DNA of 64,000 nucleotides from Hyphomicrobium sp. (lineage in GTDB: Bacteria; Pseudomonadota; Alphaproteobacteria; Rhizobiales; Hyphomicrobiaceae): assembly GCA_030148425.1 (NCBI GenBank), contig JASBTM010000003.1, positions 124,001-188,000 on the forward strand, written 5' to 3'. Under the pieces are notes generated by a model. That model made no database searches. It was given only the letters and a program-made list of their open reading frames with translations, and had not been told where the DNA came from. Below are positions 27,376 through 36,118 of the stretch, one piece after another; position 1 is the stretch's first letter; each line of letters starts with the position of its first letter. The position numbers were made by a program, and so were the translations under genes.

Positions 27376-27885
27376 GTGAAGAATATGTGGCAGGGCGTTT
27401 GTCCCGTTGCTTTATTGATTTCGGCATCTCTTTCGGATGCTGCGTTGGCGGACCCAAGTCACGTTCTCAAGTCATGGCGTACGGAGCAAGGCTGGCTGAC
27501 CGAGCTTCGCCAGCACGATAACGGCGCTCGCGTATGCGCCACCGGAAAGGCCTTCAGCGAGGGGCGCCCCTTCGGGTTGTCAATCGTCAAAAGCGGAGAC
27601 GTTACACTCGTCACGCTGGTCGACGAGGGACAGCCGCCGGAACATGGCGGGAAGATGGAGCTATCGGCGTCGGGTCAGCCGGTAGGAAGTCTCGCGGTAA
27701 CCGTCGAGGGGCCGGCTTTCGCCACTTCGGAAGGGGAGAGCCGCAAGACCTGGGACCTTGTGAGGGATTTGCCCGCCGCACCGCTTTCGATCCAAGTTGA
27801 AGGTCGGCAGTATGTCGCCGACCTCGCGGGTATCGGGCTTGCGCGCAAACAGCTCAAATCATGCGAGGAGGAGGCGGCGAGTTGA
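27376..27885 (+). CDS. Secreted protein of unknown function (IalB-like architecture)
   Basis: This 169-residue product begins at GTG 27376 behind GAGGAG, or ATG 27385, and has a signal peptide ending ALA-DP. The mature domain of about 140 residues has two cysteines (ARVCATGKAF and LKSCEEE), an early Trp (SWRTEQGW), and alternating beta-strand segments. This resembles the invasion-associated locus B family layout, in which a Cys pair links the ends of a beta-sandwich, but similarity is only general. The gene stands alone between cydD and a convergent dienelactone hydrolase gene. No function is claimed. Confidence 0.68.
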   Translation: MKNMWQGVCPVALLISASLSDAALADPSHVLKSWRTEQGWLTELRQHDNGARVCATGKAFSEGRPFGLSIVKSGDVTLVTLVDEGQPPEHGGKMELSASGQPVGSLAVTVEGPAFATSEGESRKTWDLVRDLPAAPLSIQVEGRQYVADLAGIGLARKQLKSCEEEAAS

Positions 27886-27905
27886 TCGCCGCCGCTCGAG
27901 TGCGT

Positions 27906-28796
27906 TCACGGTAGAACCGACCAGCGCTTGAACCACGCATGCATTTGCTCCCATGCATCGCGCGCCGCGTCTGCGTTATAGCTTGGCCGGTAATCGGCGT
28001 GAAATCCGTGCGGCGCCCCGGGATAGATCTTGAATTCGGCCGTCTTGCCGGCGGCGGCGAGGGCGGCTTTCATCGTTTCAACTTGCGCCGGCGGGATACC
28101 TTGATCCGCCTCGCCGTAGAGCCCGAGCACAGGTGCCTTCATGTAGGGAGCCAACTCAATCGGGCTTTTTGGCCAGAGAGATTTTTGCGTGTCGGGATCG
28201 ACGAGTGAGCCGTAAAAAGATACCCCTGCTTTCACGGATCGATTGGCGGCGCAGTAGACCCAAACTGTCCGGCCTCCGCGGCAAAAACCCATGATGCCGA
28301 GACGCGAGATGTCGCCTCCTTGGGTTTTGGCCCAAGCCACGGTGGCATCAAGGTCGGCGATCAGCTCGGCGTCTGCCTTGGAGTTCACGAGCGGCATCAG
28401 TTTCTGGATCTCGGTGATCTTCGTCAAATCGCCCTGGCGAAAATAGTAATCGGGAGCGATTGCGAATGCTCCGAGCTTTGCTAAGCGCCGTGTGACATCC
28501 TTGATGTATTCGTGCAGGCCAAACACTTCCATCGCGACGAGGACGACGGGTGGATTGGCGACTCCTGCCGGTTTTGCGAAGTAGACCGGCATGTCGCCTT
28601 CAGTCGTCTGGACTTGAGCTGTCCCGGTGTCGAGCCCGGTGGAGGCGGTGACGATCGGATTCGCGCGGACTGGTCCAGCTGCAAGCGTATAACCAGCAGC
28701 GGCGGCAGCAGATGCCGTCATAAACCTCCGTCTTGAAAGACGGGCGCGGCGAACCAGACCGACAATGTCGGATGGGACTTGTTCTCGGGTAGACAT
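27906..28796 (-). CDS. Tat-exported dienelactone hydrolase family protein
   Basis: This 295-residue protein has a twin-arginine signal (SRRRFMTASAAAAAGYTLAAG, near residues 21-41) and an alpha/beta-hydrolase domain of the dienelactone hydrolase family. The catalytic triad is visible: C172 in GFCRGG, D231 in GEADQGIP, H263 in PHGFHADYR. Family members hydrolyse dienelactones or related esters; the periplasmic location implies an uptake-side or detoxifying role, and the substrate is unknown. ATG 28796 follows AGGAGG. It is near, but separated by about 110 bp from, the aromatic-acid-type efflux genes on the same strand. Confidence 0.9.
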   Translation of the reverse strand: MSTREQVPSDIVGLVRRARLSRRRFMTASAAAAAGYTLAAGPVRANPIVTASTGLDTGTAQVQTTEGDMPVYFAKPAGVANPPVVLVAMEVFGLHEYIKDVTRRLAKLGAFAIAPDYYFRQGDLTKITEIQKLMPLVNSKADAELIADLDATVAWAKTQGGDISRLGIMGFCRGGRTVWVYCAANRSVKAGVSFYGSLVDPDTQKSLWPKSPIELAPYMKAPVLGLYGEADQGIPPAQVETMKAALAAAGKTAEFKIYPGAPHGFHADYRPSYNADAARDAWEQMHAWFKRWSVLP

Positions 28797-28904
28797 CGCG
28801 GCCTCCTGTCGATTTCGAGCGGCCAACCTGGAACGGCTGACGCTCGAGGGTATATCGGCGCGGGGGGGCGGTAAAATGACGACCGGATACGTCGTTCGTC
28901 TTCG

Positions 28905-29813
28905 CTATTTTTCGGCCGTTTTCGGCGTCCCTGGCAAGTCTTGGCGGCCCGGCTCGATGATGACGGTCGAGGTGCGGCCAGCGACGAGGCGCACGCTTTC
29001 CGGGACGTGGTCGAGGGCTATACGGACCGGGATACGCTGAGCAAGTCGCACCCAGCTGAATGTGGGGTTGACGTCTGCGAGCAGATTAGAGCCGGCGCTC
29101 CGGTCGCGATCCGCGATGCCGTTCGCGATGCTTTCGACATGTCCCTCCAACTGCTTATCCTCGCCCATCAAGTGCACGATGGCTTTGTTGCCGATGTGAA
29201 TGTAGGGCAGCTTGGTTTCCTCGAAGTAGCCCTCGACGCGCAGAGAGTCGTTGTCGATCAGGGCTGCGACGCCCTTGCCGGCGGTCACGTAGTTACCCGG
29301 ACGGAGATCGAAGTTCGTGATCGGACCATTGACCGAGGCCCGGACCTCTGAACGCTCAAGATTGAGCTTTGCGAGGTCACGGTCGGCCTCGGCGCGGTGC
29401 AAATCTGCCTGCGCCTGGGCGGCCGTAGCGGTGACCTGCTCGACTTTCTGCTCGCTGACCGCGATAGCAGTCATATTTTTATAGCGCACGAGGTCTTTTT
29501 GAGCGGCATCGAGAACGGCGACGCGGCCTTCAAGATTAGCTTCCGCTTGACGGAGAGCGAGGAGAAAGCGATCGCGATCGATGCGAAACAGCACGTCGCC
29601 TTTGTGCACGATCTGGTTGTCATGCACGAGGACGTCCGTCACGAGGCCGGAAACGTCCGGCGCGATTTCAACGATGTCGGCGCGAACGCGGCCGTCCCGA
29701 GTCCAGGGCTCCAGCTCATAGTGAGCCCAGAGGCGCCAGCCGGCGAATATCGCAAACGCGGTCAAAGCCAGGGTCGTCGCATAGCGGATTATGATCTTGA
29801 GCCGGGGATTCAT
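28905..29813 (-). CDS. HlyD/AaeA-like membrane-fusion subunit of an efflux system
   Basis: This 302-residue protein has an N-terminal transmembrane anchor (residues 8-28), a biotinyl-lipoyl-like domain split by an alpha-helical hairpin (about 75-155, coiled coil), and beta-barrel segments (RVEGYFEETKLPYIHIGNKAIVHL). This is the periplasmic adaptor layout of EmrA/AaeA proteins. It links the FUSC-family inner-membrane protein encoded upstream to an outer-membrane channel, probably TolC-like. It overlaps the DUF1656 gene by 4 bp, so the three genes are one operon. Confidence 0.9.
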   Translation of the reverse strand: MNPRLKIIIRYATTLALTAFAIFAGWRLWAHYELEPWTRDGRVRADIVEIAPDVSGLVTDVLVHDNQIVHKGDVLFRIDRDRFLLALRQAEANLEGRVAVLDAAQKDLVRYKNMTAIAVSEQKVEQVTATAAQAQADLHRAEADRDLAKLNLERSEVRASVNGPITNFDLRPGNYVTAGKGVAALIDNDSLRVEGYFEETKLPYIHIGNKAIVHLMGEDKQLEGHVESIANGIADRDRSAGSNLLADVNPTFSWVRLAQRIPVRIALDHVPESVRLVAGRTSTVIIEPGRQDLPGTPKTAEK

Positions 29814-30019
29814 GGATGGGCCTTGGAGAAGAGGAGGACGATCGTCCCTAGGAGGCAGACGAATATCGAAAGGTTGAACAGGGATCTGTGCCAGACAAAT
29901 TCATACGCGCCGACGGCTCGAAGTCCGCGCGCAAGCACGACCATGATCACATACGCGAGAATGGAGCATGCCAATATCGAGGGCACGAACACGCCAAATA
30001 TGCTGATTTCCTCGTTCAT
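29810..30019 (-). CDS. DUF1656 small membrane protein (AaeX-like)
   Basis: This 69-residue protein has two transmembrane helices (about 10-32 and 45-64) and the DUF1656 pattern, including E4-like acidic start, LLGTIVLL and a central ARGLRAVGAYEFVWHRSLF loop. AaeX-type proteins sit between the FUSC-family permease and the HlyD-type adaptor in aae operons. It overlaps both neighbours by 4 bp (ATGA), so it is translationally coupled. The exact role is unknown. Confidence 0.88.
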   Translation of the reverse strand: MNEEISIFGVFVPSILACSILAYVIMVVLARGLRAVGAYEFVWHRSLFNLSIFVCLLGTIVLLFSKAHP

Positions 30020-32049
30020 TGTGCGGCCTCAAGGTATTCCGGGGCGTGAGGAAGTTGCGGCGGCGTGCGATCGGGGAAAAGGCTGCGCCTCAGGCCTACC
30101 AGGCCAAGCAGGGCATTCCGCGCTGCAGTGCTCTGCTCGTTGCGAACGACTGCCAGCGCCCGATTGATTGCCGGCAGAATAAGATCGAGCGCCGATTGGC
30201 CTGAGCCCTTCTGATAGTAACGCTTCAACATCATCAGTACGGCGTCGATACGGCGTCTGGAATAGGGTGTGAGCCCCTCGCGAGAGCGTCTGAGATCAAG
30301 GATGTTGAAGCCCTCGCGCAGTTCTCCGATGGCTCCCGGAATCCGGTGGCCTGCGGCTTTCGCGCGGGGCGCAAGGAGAATGAGGCGATCAAGCATGACG
30401 CCGGTTAACCGGGCATCATCGCGCGCGCTTTGAGCATTCGCAATTTCAGCGAGCGTCTCGCGGTTGGCCTGTGCGAGCCGGTGGATGCTCCATTCGGCGC
30501 CGAGTGTGCGCAGCAACGAAGCCGTCGTCGCGGCGAGAATCACGCCGGCGGACATGGCGATCGCATTGTTCAAAAAGGCTGCGGTATCGACGTTGAACTT
30601 TACCTGAAACCCAATCATGGCCGCGACGTTGATCGCGAGGGAAAGGCCGATCAGCAGCGTTTCCGGCTTCGATACGCACAATCCGAACAGCAAGAGTGCC
30701 GGCGTTAGGACGAGGGCTAGTGTTTCGTAGTTGTGGACGTGGGGAAGCACGAGGAACACATAGATCGACGAAATGAAGATCGAGACGACCGCCCATTTCG
30801 CGAACACAACAATCGATGGCACGGGGTTATCCTGTGCCGAGAAAAGATTGCCCGCCACGGCGGCCATCATCACGGCAACACCCCCTTCCGGCCAAGACAA
30901 TTGAATCCAGAACGTGCAGACGATCGAAATCGTCGCGAAGCTAACGAGGGCGGAAAGAAGCGCGATGCCGTGGTCTCGGTGGTGTGTCGCTGCCGCACTG
31001 TCCGCGAACGTATAGGATAGAGAGCGTAGAGGGCTCGTGGTTCCAACGTCGATGCTTCGAGTGACTTCGAGGCAGTCTGCGCGGATCGCGGCAAGGTCTC
31101 TCAGGCGCATCAGCAAGCTGAGTTCCACCAGATCGTGCCATGATCGACGAATGCGGTTTGCATTGATTGCAGTGTTGAGATCATCGCGAAGGGCATCGAG
31201 CGCTTCGACGTTCTTTCCGCCGTCATTCGGCTGCAGCCATATCGCGAGCCGATCGACCAACTGCTGAGCGGAACTGGACGGGCCGCCCAGCAGTGACAGC
31301 TCGAGAAGACGATCCGAAATCGATGAAAGAATCGGAATTAACATCAGCATTCGCGGACGAACCTCACGAATACGACGCATGAGTTCAGGATGCCCGCCAG
31401 CATCATAAACGAGATGGGTCGCGAGATTTTCGATCTCGCCGGTATCGGCAGCAAGACGAAGCCGGTGCGCGTCGGCCTCAGCTCCCGTTTTCATCTGAAG
31501 GGCGTCGCGCGCGCTGATGTCGGCATTTGCGAGCCATGCCTTTAATCGCTGAGATATCACGGGTGCGACGAGGCGGGGGAAAACGATGCTCGATACGACC
31601 GCAGCGCAAAGAATGCCAACTATGATCTCTTCGGTTCGCGCGAGCGCGACATCGAAAATCGTGCCCGGTACGTTCACGGTCGGAAAGCCGATTAGAGCTG
31701 CGGTGTATCCGGCAAGCATAAAGATATAACTGCGCGGCGTGCGGTCGAGCATCGCCATATAGAGACAAATCGAGGACCAGAGCGCCAAGGCGATGACGAG
31801 CAGCACCGGCGCATTCGAAAGATTGGGCACCATTACGATTGCTGCCGATGCGCCGAGCAGAGTGCCGATGACGCGAAAAATTGCCTTCGATCGGGTCGCG
31901 CCGGAGAGCGGGTTGGATGCGATGTAAACGGTGGCAACCGACCAATACGGATTTGCCAGCGGGATCCAGAGACTGATCAGCAGAGCCAATAAGGCTGCGA
32001 TGAGCGTCTTAATCGAAAAAATCCACTGATGTAGAGCGGGAAAGGCCAT
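30016..32049 (-). CDS. FUSC-family inner-membrane efflux protein (AaeB-like)
   Basis: This 677-residue protein has two sets of about five to six transmembrane helices (25-200 and 350-520) separated by a cytoplasmic domain, with the FUSC segment SLWIPLANPYWSVATVYI near residue 30. AaeB/FUSC proteins export aromatic carboxylic acids such as p-hydroxybenzoate. ATG 32049 follows GGAAG; an earlier frame from 32190 lacks family support. It is the first gene of the three-gene efflux operon and is divergent from a TetR regulator with an intervening palindromic operator. Confidence 0.9.
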   Translation of the reverse strand: MAFPALHQWIFSIKTLIAALLALLISLWIPLANPYWSVATVYIASNPLSGATRSKAIFRVIGTLLGASAAIVMVPNLSNAPVLLVIALALWSSICLYMAMLDRTPRSYIFMLAGYTAALIGFPTVNVPGTIFDVALARTEEIIVGILCAAVVSSIVFPRLVAPVISQRLKAWLANADISARDALQMKTGAEADAHRLRLAADTGEIENLATHLVYDAGGHPELMRRIREVRPRMLMLIPILSSISDRLLELSLLGGPSSSAQQLVDRLAIWLQPNDGGKNVEALDALRDDLNTAINANRIRRSWHDLVELSLLMRLRDLAAIRADCLEVTRSIDVGTTSPLRSLSYTFADSAAATHHRDHGIALLSALVSFATISIVCTFWIQLSWPEGGVAVMMAAVAGNLFSAQDNPVPSIVVFAKWAVVSIFISSIYVFLVLPHVHNYETLALVLTPALLLFGLCVSKPETLLIGLSLAINVAAMIGFQVKFNVDTAAFLNNAIAMSAGVILAATTASLLRTLGAEWSIHRLAQANRETLAEIANAQSARDDARLTGVMLDRLILLAPRAKAAGHRIPGAIGELREGFNILDLRRSREGLTPYSRRRIDAVLMMLKRYYQKGSGQSALDLILPAINRALAVVRNEQSTAARNALLGLVGLRRSLFPDRTPPQLPHAPEYLEAAQ

Positions 32050-32129
32050 CGCACTTCCAGGGAAAATCGGCACTTGGGATTGGAGGTCAGCGATTTCGAT
32101 CTTGAATATTGTCGCTAGATCAGTATAAA

Positions 32130-32143
32130 TGACTTTGCGGTCA
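32130..32143. promoter_or_regulatory. Candidate TetR operator, TGAC-N6-GTCA
   Basis: TGACTTTGCGGTCA is a perfect TGAC inverted repeat in the 200-bp divergent region between the efflux operon and the tetR gene, followed by a further TTTTGTCA half-like element. This is typical of AcrR/TetR-type operators for FUSC efflux systems. The regulator probably represses both promoters from here. Confidence 0.5.
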
Positions 32144-32249
32144 CTTTTGTCAAGACCAAACGCTCGTGGCGAAGAATGCGTGGAGCGCATGGGTCACCAT
32201 CCGAAAAAGAAGGTGTGAACCGCGAACTGCCCGATTCTAGTGAGGCGAT

Positions 32250-32918
32250 ATGCAGAAGAGCTCACCGTCCGCCGTCGCGCCAATCTCTCGGAATGATACG
32301 CCCGCCATTCGCAGGCGTGGCGCCAGCCCGGAAAAGACGGCCACGACGCGGCAATCGATCGTCGATGCCGCGTTGGCTGAATTTCTCGAAAAAGGCTTTG
32401 CGAATACCACCATCGAGACCGTCGCAAAGCGCGCGGGCGTCGCGAAGGGTCTCATTTATCGCTATTTTGTTGCGAAGGAGGCTCTTTTCACCGCCGTCGT
32501 CCAGCAGGAGATCGTGAACGCGCACATTGATGTCGACGATGCCAAGCGTAAGCCGGGAGAGAAGGTCGAGGACTTTCTGCGGCGAACGCTCGTCGTTTCT
32601 ATCTATGCTATCGAAAAGAAAAGCCGGGCCGATATCGCGCGAATGGTTATCGCGGAAGGCGCGCGGTTTCCGGCTCTGGCGGAGATTTATCGCCGCGACG
32701 TGATCGACCCACTGATGCAGAAGGTCAAGCGTCTCGCGACGGCGGCACGGCAATCAGGCGAATTGACCGACGACCGGCTCGTGAAAAACCCGCATTTGCT
32801 GTTGGCGCCCATCTGGGCTGGCATCGTCATCAATAAGTTTTTGGATAGAGCGCATCCGGTCAACATCGGCGAACTGTTCGAAAGCCAACTCGATGTGATC
32901 TTCGCCAAAGCGGCTTAA
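32250..32918 (+). CDS. TetR/AcrR-family regulator of the efflux operon
   Basis: This 222-residue protein has a 30-residue variable lead, a TetR HTH at residues about 35-80 (TTIETVAKRAGVAKGLIYRYFVAKEALF) and a C-terminal ligand domain with the TetR_C-type EKKSRADIARMVIAEGARFPALAEIYRR segment found in AcrR-like efflux repressors. Length and layout are normal. It is divergent from the FUSC/DUF1656/HlyD operon, so it most likely represses it until an aromatic or toxic ligand binds. Confidence 0.92.
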   Translation: MQKSSPSAVAPISRNDTPAIRRRGASPEKTATTRQSIVDAALAEFLEKGFANTTIETVAKRAGVAKGLIYRYFVAKEALFTAVVQQEIVNAHIDVDDAKRKPGEKVEDFLRRTLVVSIYAIEKKSRADIARMVIAEGARFPALAEIYRRDVIDPLMQKVKRLATAARQSGELTDDRLVKNPHLLLAPIWAGIVINKFLDRAHPVNIGELFESQLDVIFAKAA

Positions 32919-32919
32919 T

Positions 32920-32943
32920 TGACGATACGCTTCGTAGTTTTTT
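32920..32943 (+). terminator. Weak terminator between tetR and the exosortase gene
   Basis: TACG-CTT-CGTA forms a short stem followed by a run of seven T residues just after the TetR stop (32918) and before the convergent exosortase stop. The stem is weak, so efficiency is doubtful. Confidence 0.4.
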
Positions 32944-34596
32944 TCATAGAAGCGACCATTGTCCTGCGGCGATTGCCCAAGCGAAGATGACGGCGTTCGT
33001 CGTCATGTGCGCGGCGACGGCGTCCTCGATCTTACCGCGACGGATCATGATGAGAGCATAGAGCGCTCCGGCAAGAGCTGCCGCGAGCCAACGGTCATGC
33101 ATGAGACCGAAAAGGCTTGACGAGACGATCAGCGAGACAATCCGGAACGCCCGAAAATCGACCGCTTCAAATCGTGAGGAGATCAGCACACGATAGAGAT
33201 AGCCTCGGAACGCAAGCTCCTCGGCGATCGGAACTGTGACGATGGTGCCTATTCCTCGGAAAATGATCCATGCAACCAGTGCGGCTGGCGTGAATTCCGA
33301 CAAGGATACAGCGAGGGCCGATTGTCCGCCGACACCGGGATCGGTCGCGATCCACGCGATGCCCGCCAATCCTCCAAGCAAAATCGAGCTCGTGGAGGGC
33401 GACCAAGAAAAGCGCGCATAAAGATCGCGGAGCACGAACAGCACGCTCAGCACGGCAAACACTTTGAGCGGATAGAGCAGATAATCCTGCGGGGCCGCAA
33501 CTTGCGTCGCTATCTGGGCAGCCATCAGGGCGATGAACGGCGCGAGATAGAGCACGGTTGGATTGCTCTCGGAACTCCGCTGCACGGGCTTTGCCGCACC
33601 CTTGCCCGAAGATGCCAGCGCGGTCGTGCTGAAGAACGAGATCCTCTGGGCGAAGGTCATGATTGTTATCGCGACCAGGAGGAAGCTGATCCAACCAAAT
33701 TGCGAGTGGAACCCTCCGAGCGCGATGTCAGGCGAAAGATGTGCGCCGATCAAAACAAGGAGCGCAATCCGGACGCTATTGAGGATCCATATCGCAGCCA
33801 TCGCCAACGGAAAGAGAACGAGAATGTTTGGGAATCTCAGCGATTTGCGAAAGAGCAAGATGTATCCGGCCAGAAAGGCCGCGATTAATATCATGCCTTC
33901 ATAGCCAGAGCATGCGGCGAAGATCCGGACGCTGAAATTACCAGCACCCAACACGCGCGTGCTCGCGTCGATAAACGTGCCGCTATCGAGCGATTTGGCG
34001 ATCCAATATGAAAGTTGCAGCGTTGCGTCTGAAAGCTCGGCCCAGGTTTCTTCCGAGAGAAAGCTGCCGCCTGCGCGATTGAGGAGTTCGCCAACAAGGA
34101 AGCCGAACAATCCAAAGACCAGCGAAAGGATAAATTCCAAACGGCAATTGCGCGTAACGAAACGCCAGAACGCGACCGGCGCTGCGACGAGAACGAGGCT
34201 TACCACGCCGGTGAGAAGAGCTGCCGCGTAGGCATAGCTCGCGAGTACCAGATTTGGATCGGCGGGATCATGAGCGAGGTGGACGCGAATGACGAGAGCC
34301 GCGAGAATGGCCGAGATGCTCGCGGTCGCAGCCACGACCGCATGAGAGTCATCCGCGGCCTTGCTCAGCTCTTTCGAAATTTCCGCGCGCTTCGGCCAGC
34401 TGATGAGCGCAAAGATCACCAGGAATAGTATGAGTATTTTTATGCTGGCGTGAGCGACACCGACAACGGGCCAGATGTCCCACACGTCGGGCAGGTGGGC
34501 AAAAAACTGCGATGCGAGGAGTTCGGCGGCGGCGAGAACGCCCCATGCTCCCATTCGCAGCCAGGCACCTGAAGCTTTGGACGCTGATTTCAGCAT
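32944..34596 (-). CDS. Exosortase E / CPBP protease fusion (VPEID-CTERM system)
   Basis: This 550-residue polytopic membrane protein has an N-terminal exosortase domain with the catalytic C229 (FAACSGYEG), Arg in LNSVRIALLV, and His in GGFHSQFGW. It is fused to a C-terminal CPBP/Abi-type intramembrane protease domain with EELAFRGYLYR, FGLMHDRW and HMTTNAV motifs. This two-domain layout is that of exosortase E, which sorts VPEID-CTERM proteins. A 59-residue protein with such a sorting tail is encoded 39 bp upstream on the same strand. The enzyme should cleave the substrate at the inner-membrane surface and transfer it onward; the final destination is unknown. Confidence 0.93.
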   Translation of the reverse strand: MLKSASKASGAWLRMGAWGVLAAAELLASQFFAHLPDVWDIWPVVGVAHASIKILILFLVIFALISWPKRAEISKELSKAADDSHAVVAATASISAILAALVIRVHLAHDPADPNLVLASYAYAAALLTGVVSLVLVAAPVAFWRFVTRNCRLEFILSLVFGLFGFLVGELLNRAGGSFLSEETWAELSDATLQLSYWIAKSLDSGTFIDASTRVLGAGNFSVRIFAACSGYEGMILIAAFLAGYILLFRKSLRFPNILVLFPLAMAAIWILNSVRIALLVLIGAHLSPDIALGGFHSQFGWISFLLVAITIMTFAQRISFFSTTALASSGKGAAKPVQRSSESNPTVLYLAPFIALMAAQIATQVAAPQDYLLYPLKVFAVLSVLFVLRDLYARFSWSPSTSSILLGGLAGIAWIATDPGVGGQSALAVSLSEFTPAALVAWIIFRGIGTIVTVPIAEELAFRGYLYRVLISSRFEAVDFRAFRIVSLIVSSSLFGLMHDRWLAAALAGALYALIMIRRGKIEDAVAAHMTTNAVIFAWAIAAGQWSLL

Positions 34597-34635
34597 GGCG
34601 TGGTGTTCCGAAGTTCGGTCCCCGCCCGGATCACC

Positions 34636-34815
34636 TTACTGCAGGTGTTCCTGCTGCCATTTCCGATAAATGACAGCGATGACGCTGAGGAGCAATGCGA
34701 TGACAGCGATGCTGCTCGTCGCGTCAATCTCAGGCGCGGGCTTCGGCCCTCCGGGATTGGAGGGGTCACCAACACAGTTCCACAGAACGATGAAGCAATC
34801 GATGATGTAACGCAC
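34636..34815 (-). CDS. Small VPEID-CTERM protein, likely exosortase E substrate
   Basis: This 59-residue product starts at GTG 34815 (AGGAGAG 5-6 bases upstream; a TTG at 34836 gives a longer reading). It has a short hydrophobic N-terminus with two cysteines (residues about 6-16), a Gly/Pro linker GDPSNPGGPKP, then APEID, a transmembrane helix of about 20 residues and a basic end YRKWQQEHLQ. This is the tripartite VPEID-CTERM sorting signal: motif, helix, positive cluster. It lies directly upstream of exosortase E on the same strand. Because almost nothing but the sorting signal remains, the mature part would be only about 35 residues. Confidence 0.85.
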   Translation of the reverse strand: MRYIIDCFIVLWNCVGDPSNPGGPKPAPEIDATSSIAVIALLLSVIAVIYRKWQQEHLQ

Positions 34816-35055
34816 CCGTCTCTCCTGGGCATACAAAACAATTGGGACCTAGTTTGATCGGGGGCCGTCTTCAAGATTATCGTAAACGATTGGTAAATAT
34901 CGTGCGGTCTTTGTCTCATAATGAGACCGCCGAGAGCTTTACCGCGTCGTCCTATCGACTTTTCTGACGCGCGAAGACCACCCATCTTGCAGGCCTTAGA
35001 GGCCAGAACTGGATACGGTCGGCGCACGGCAGCAAATCCTAAAGAAGGAGCCCCA

Positions 35056-36093
35056 ATGGAACTTGGTGTGGACAGTTTTGCAGCAATTGTGCCAGCGAGC
35101 GGCGGGGCGACGGCGGCGGCCGATCGGCTCGCGAATTTGCTGGATGAAGTAGAGATAGCGGACCGCGCGGGGCTCGATGTGTTCGGGATTGGCGAACACC
35201 ATCGTCCCGAATTTCTGGATTCGGCGCCGGCAGTTATCCTAGCGGCGGCCGCGGCGCGTACCAAATCGATACGCCTGACTAGTGCTGTTACAGTTTTGAG
35301 CGCGGCCGATCCTGTTCGCGTGTTCCAGGAATTCGCTACGCTCGACCTCTTGTCGAAAGGGCGCGCGGAACTGGTGGTCGGGAGGGGTTCATTCGGCGAG
35401 GCCTATCCGCTTTTCGGTATGCGCTTTGAAGACTACGACGCGCTCTTCGCCGAAAAGCTCGATCTGCTCTTGCAAATCCGAGCCAACACCGAAGTCCATT
35501 GGTCAGGCAAATTTCGCCCTTCTCTGTCCGGCCAGGGAGTTTATCCGCGTCCATTACAGAGCAAGTTGCCGGTCTGGCTCGGGGTTGGTGGGACGCCGCG
35601 ATCTTTTGCGCGTGCGGGCGAACTCGGATTGCCTTTGATGGTGGCGATCATCGGCGGGGAATTCCGCAGGTTTCGCCCGCTCGTTGACCTCTATCGCGAG
35701 ACGTACCGGCGAGCGGGACATCCTCCGGAGGGAGAGAGGGTCGGGGTCCACGCCCTCGGTTTTGTCGCGGACACCGTCGAAGATGCCAAAAATGTCTTCT
35801 TTCCGGGTTGGGCGCGAATGTTCACGGACATAGGCAAGGAGCGTGGATGGTCGCCGGTGTCGCGGGCTCAATTCGAAGCGATGTGCGGTCCTGGAGGCGC
35901 ATTTCTGGTGGGCGATCCTAAAGCCGTTGCGCGCAAAGTGCTCGAGGCGAGCGATGCGTTGGGCGGGATTTCGCGCATGACTTTCCAGATGAGTTCGGCA
36001 TCCGGCGAGACCGTAGCCATGCGGAGGTCGATAGAACTGCTTGGAACCGAGGTGGCTCCGGCCGTGCGTTCCCGTACCGCTGTGCGCGTGTGA
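35056..36093 (+). CDS. LLM-class flavin-dependent oxidoreductase (luciferase-like monooxygenase)
   Basis: This 345-residue protein starts at ATG 35056 after GAAGGAG. It shows the bacterial luciferase TIM-barrel pattern: FGIGEHHRPEF, AAAAARTKSIRLTSAVTVLSAADPVRVFQEFATLDLLSKGRAELVVGRG, then PVWLGVGGTPRSFARAGELGLPL. This is the subgroup annotated as probable LLM-family oxidoreductases, which use F420 or FMN. The substrate is unknown. It stands alone between the exosortase pair and a convergent membrane protein gene. Confidence 0.88.
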   Translation: MELGVDSFAAIVPASGGATAAADRLANLLDEVEIADRAGLDVFGIGEHHRPEFLDSAPAVILAAAAARTKSIRLTSAVTVLSAADPVRVFQEFATLDLLSKGRAELVVGRGSFGEAYPLFGMRFEDYDALFAEKLDLLLQIRANTEVHWSGKFRPSLSGQGVYPRPLQSKLPVWLGVGGTPRSFARAGELGLPLMVAIIGGEFRRFRPLVDLYRETYRRAGHPPEGERVGVHALGFVADTVEDAKNVFFPGWARMFTDIGKERGWSPVSRAQFEAMCGPGGAFLVGDPKAVARKVLEASDALGGISRMTFQMSSASGETVAMRRSIELLGTEVAPAVRSRTAVRV

Positions 36094-36118
36094 GAGAAGG
36101 CCTCGAGGCGCGGATCTC

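Noticed and set aside
30430-30708. Plus-strand frames opposite the FUSC gene
   Set aside because: They are shadows of the FUSC-family coding sequence.
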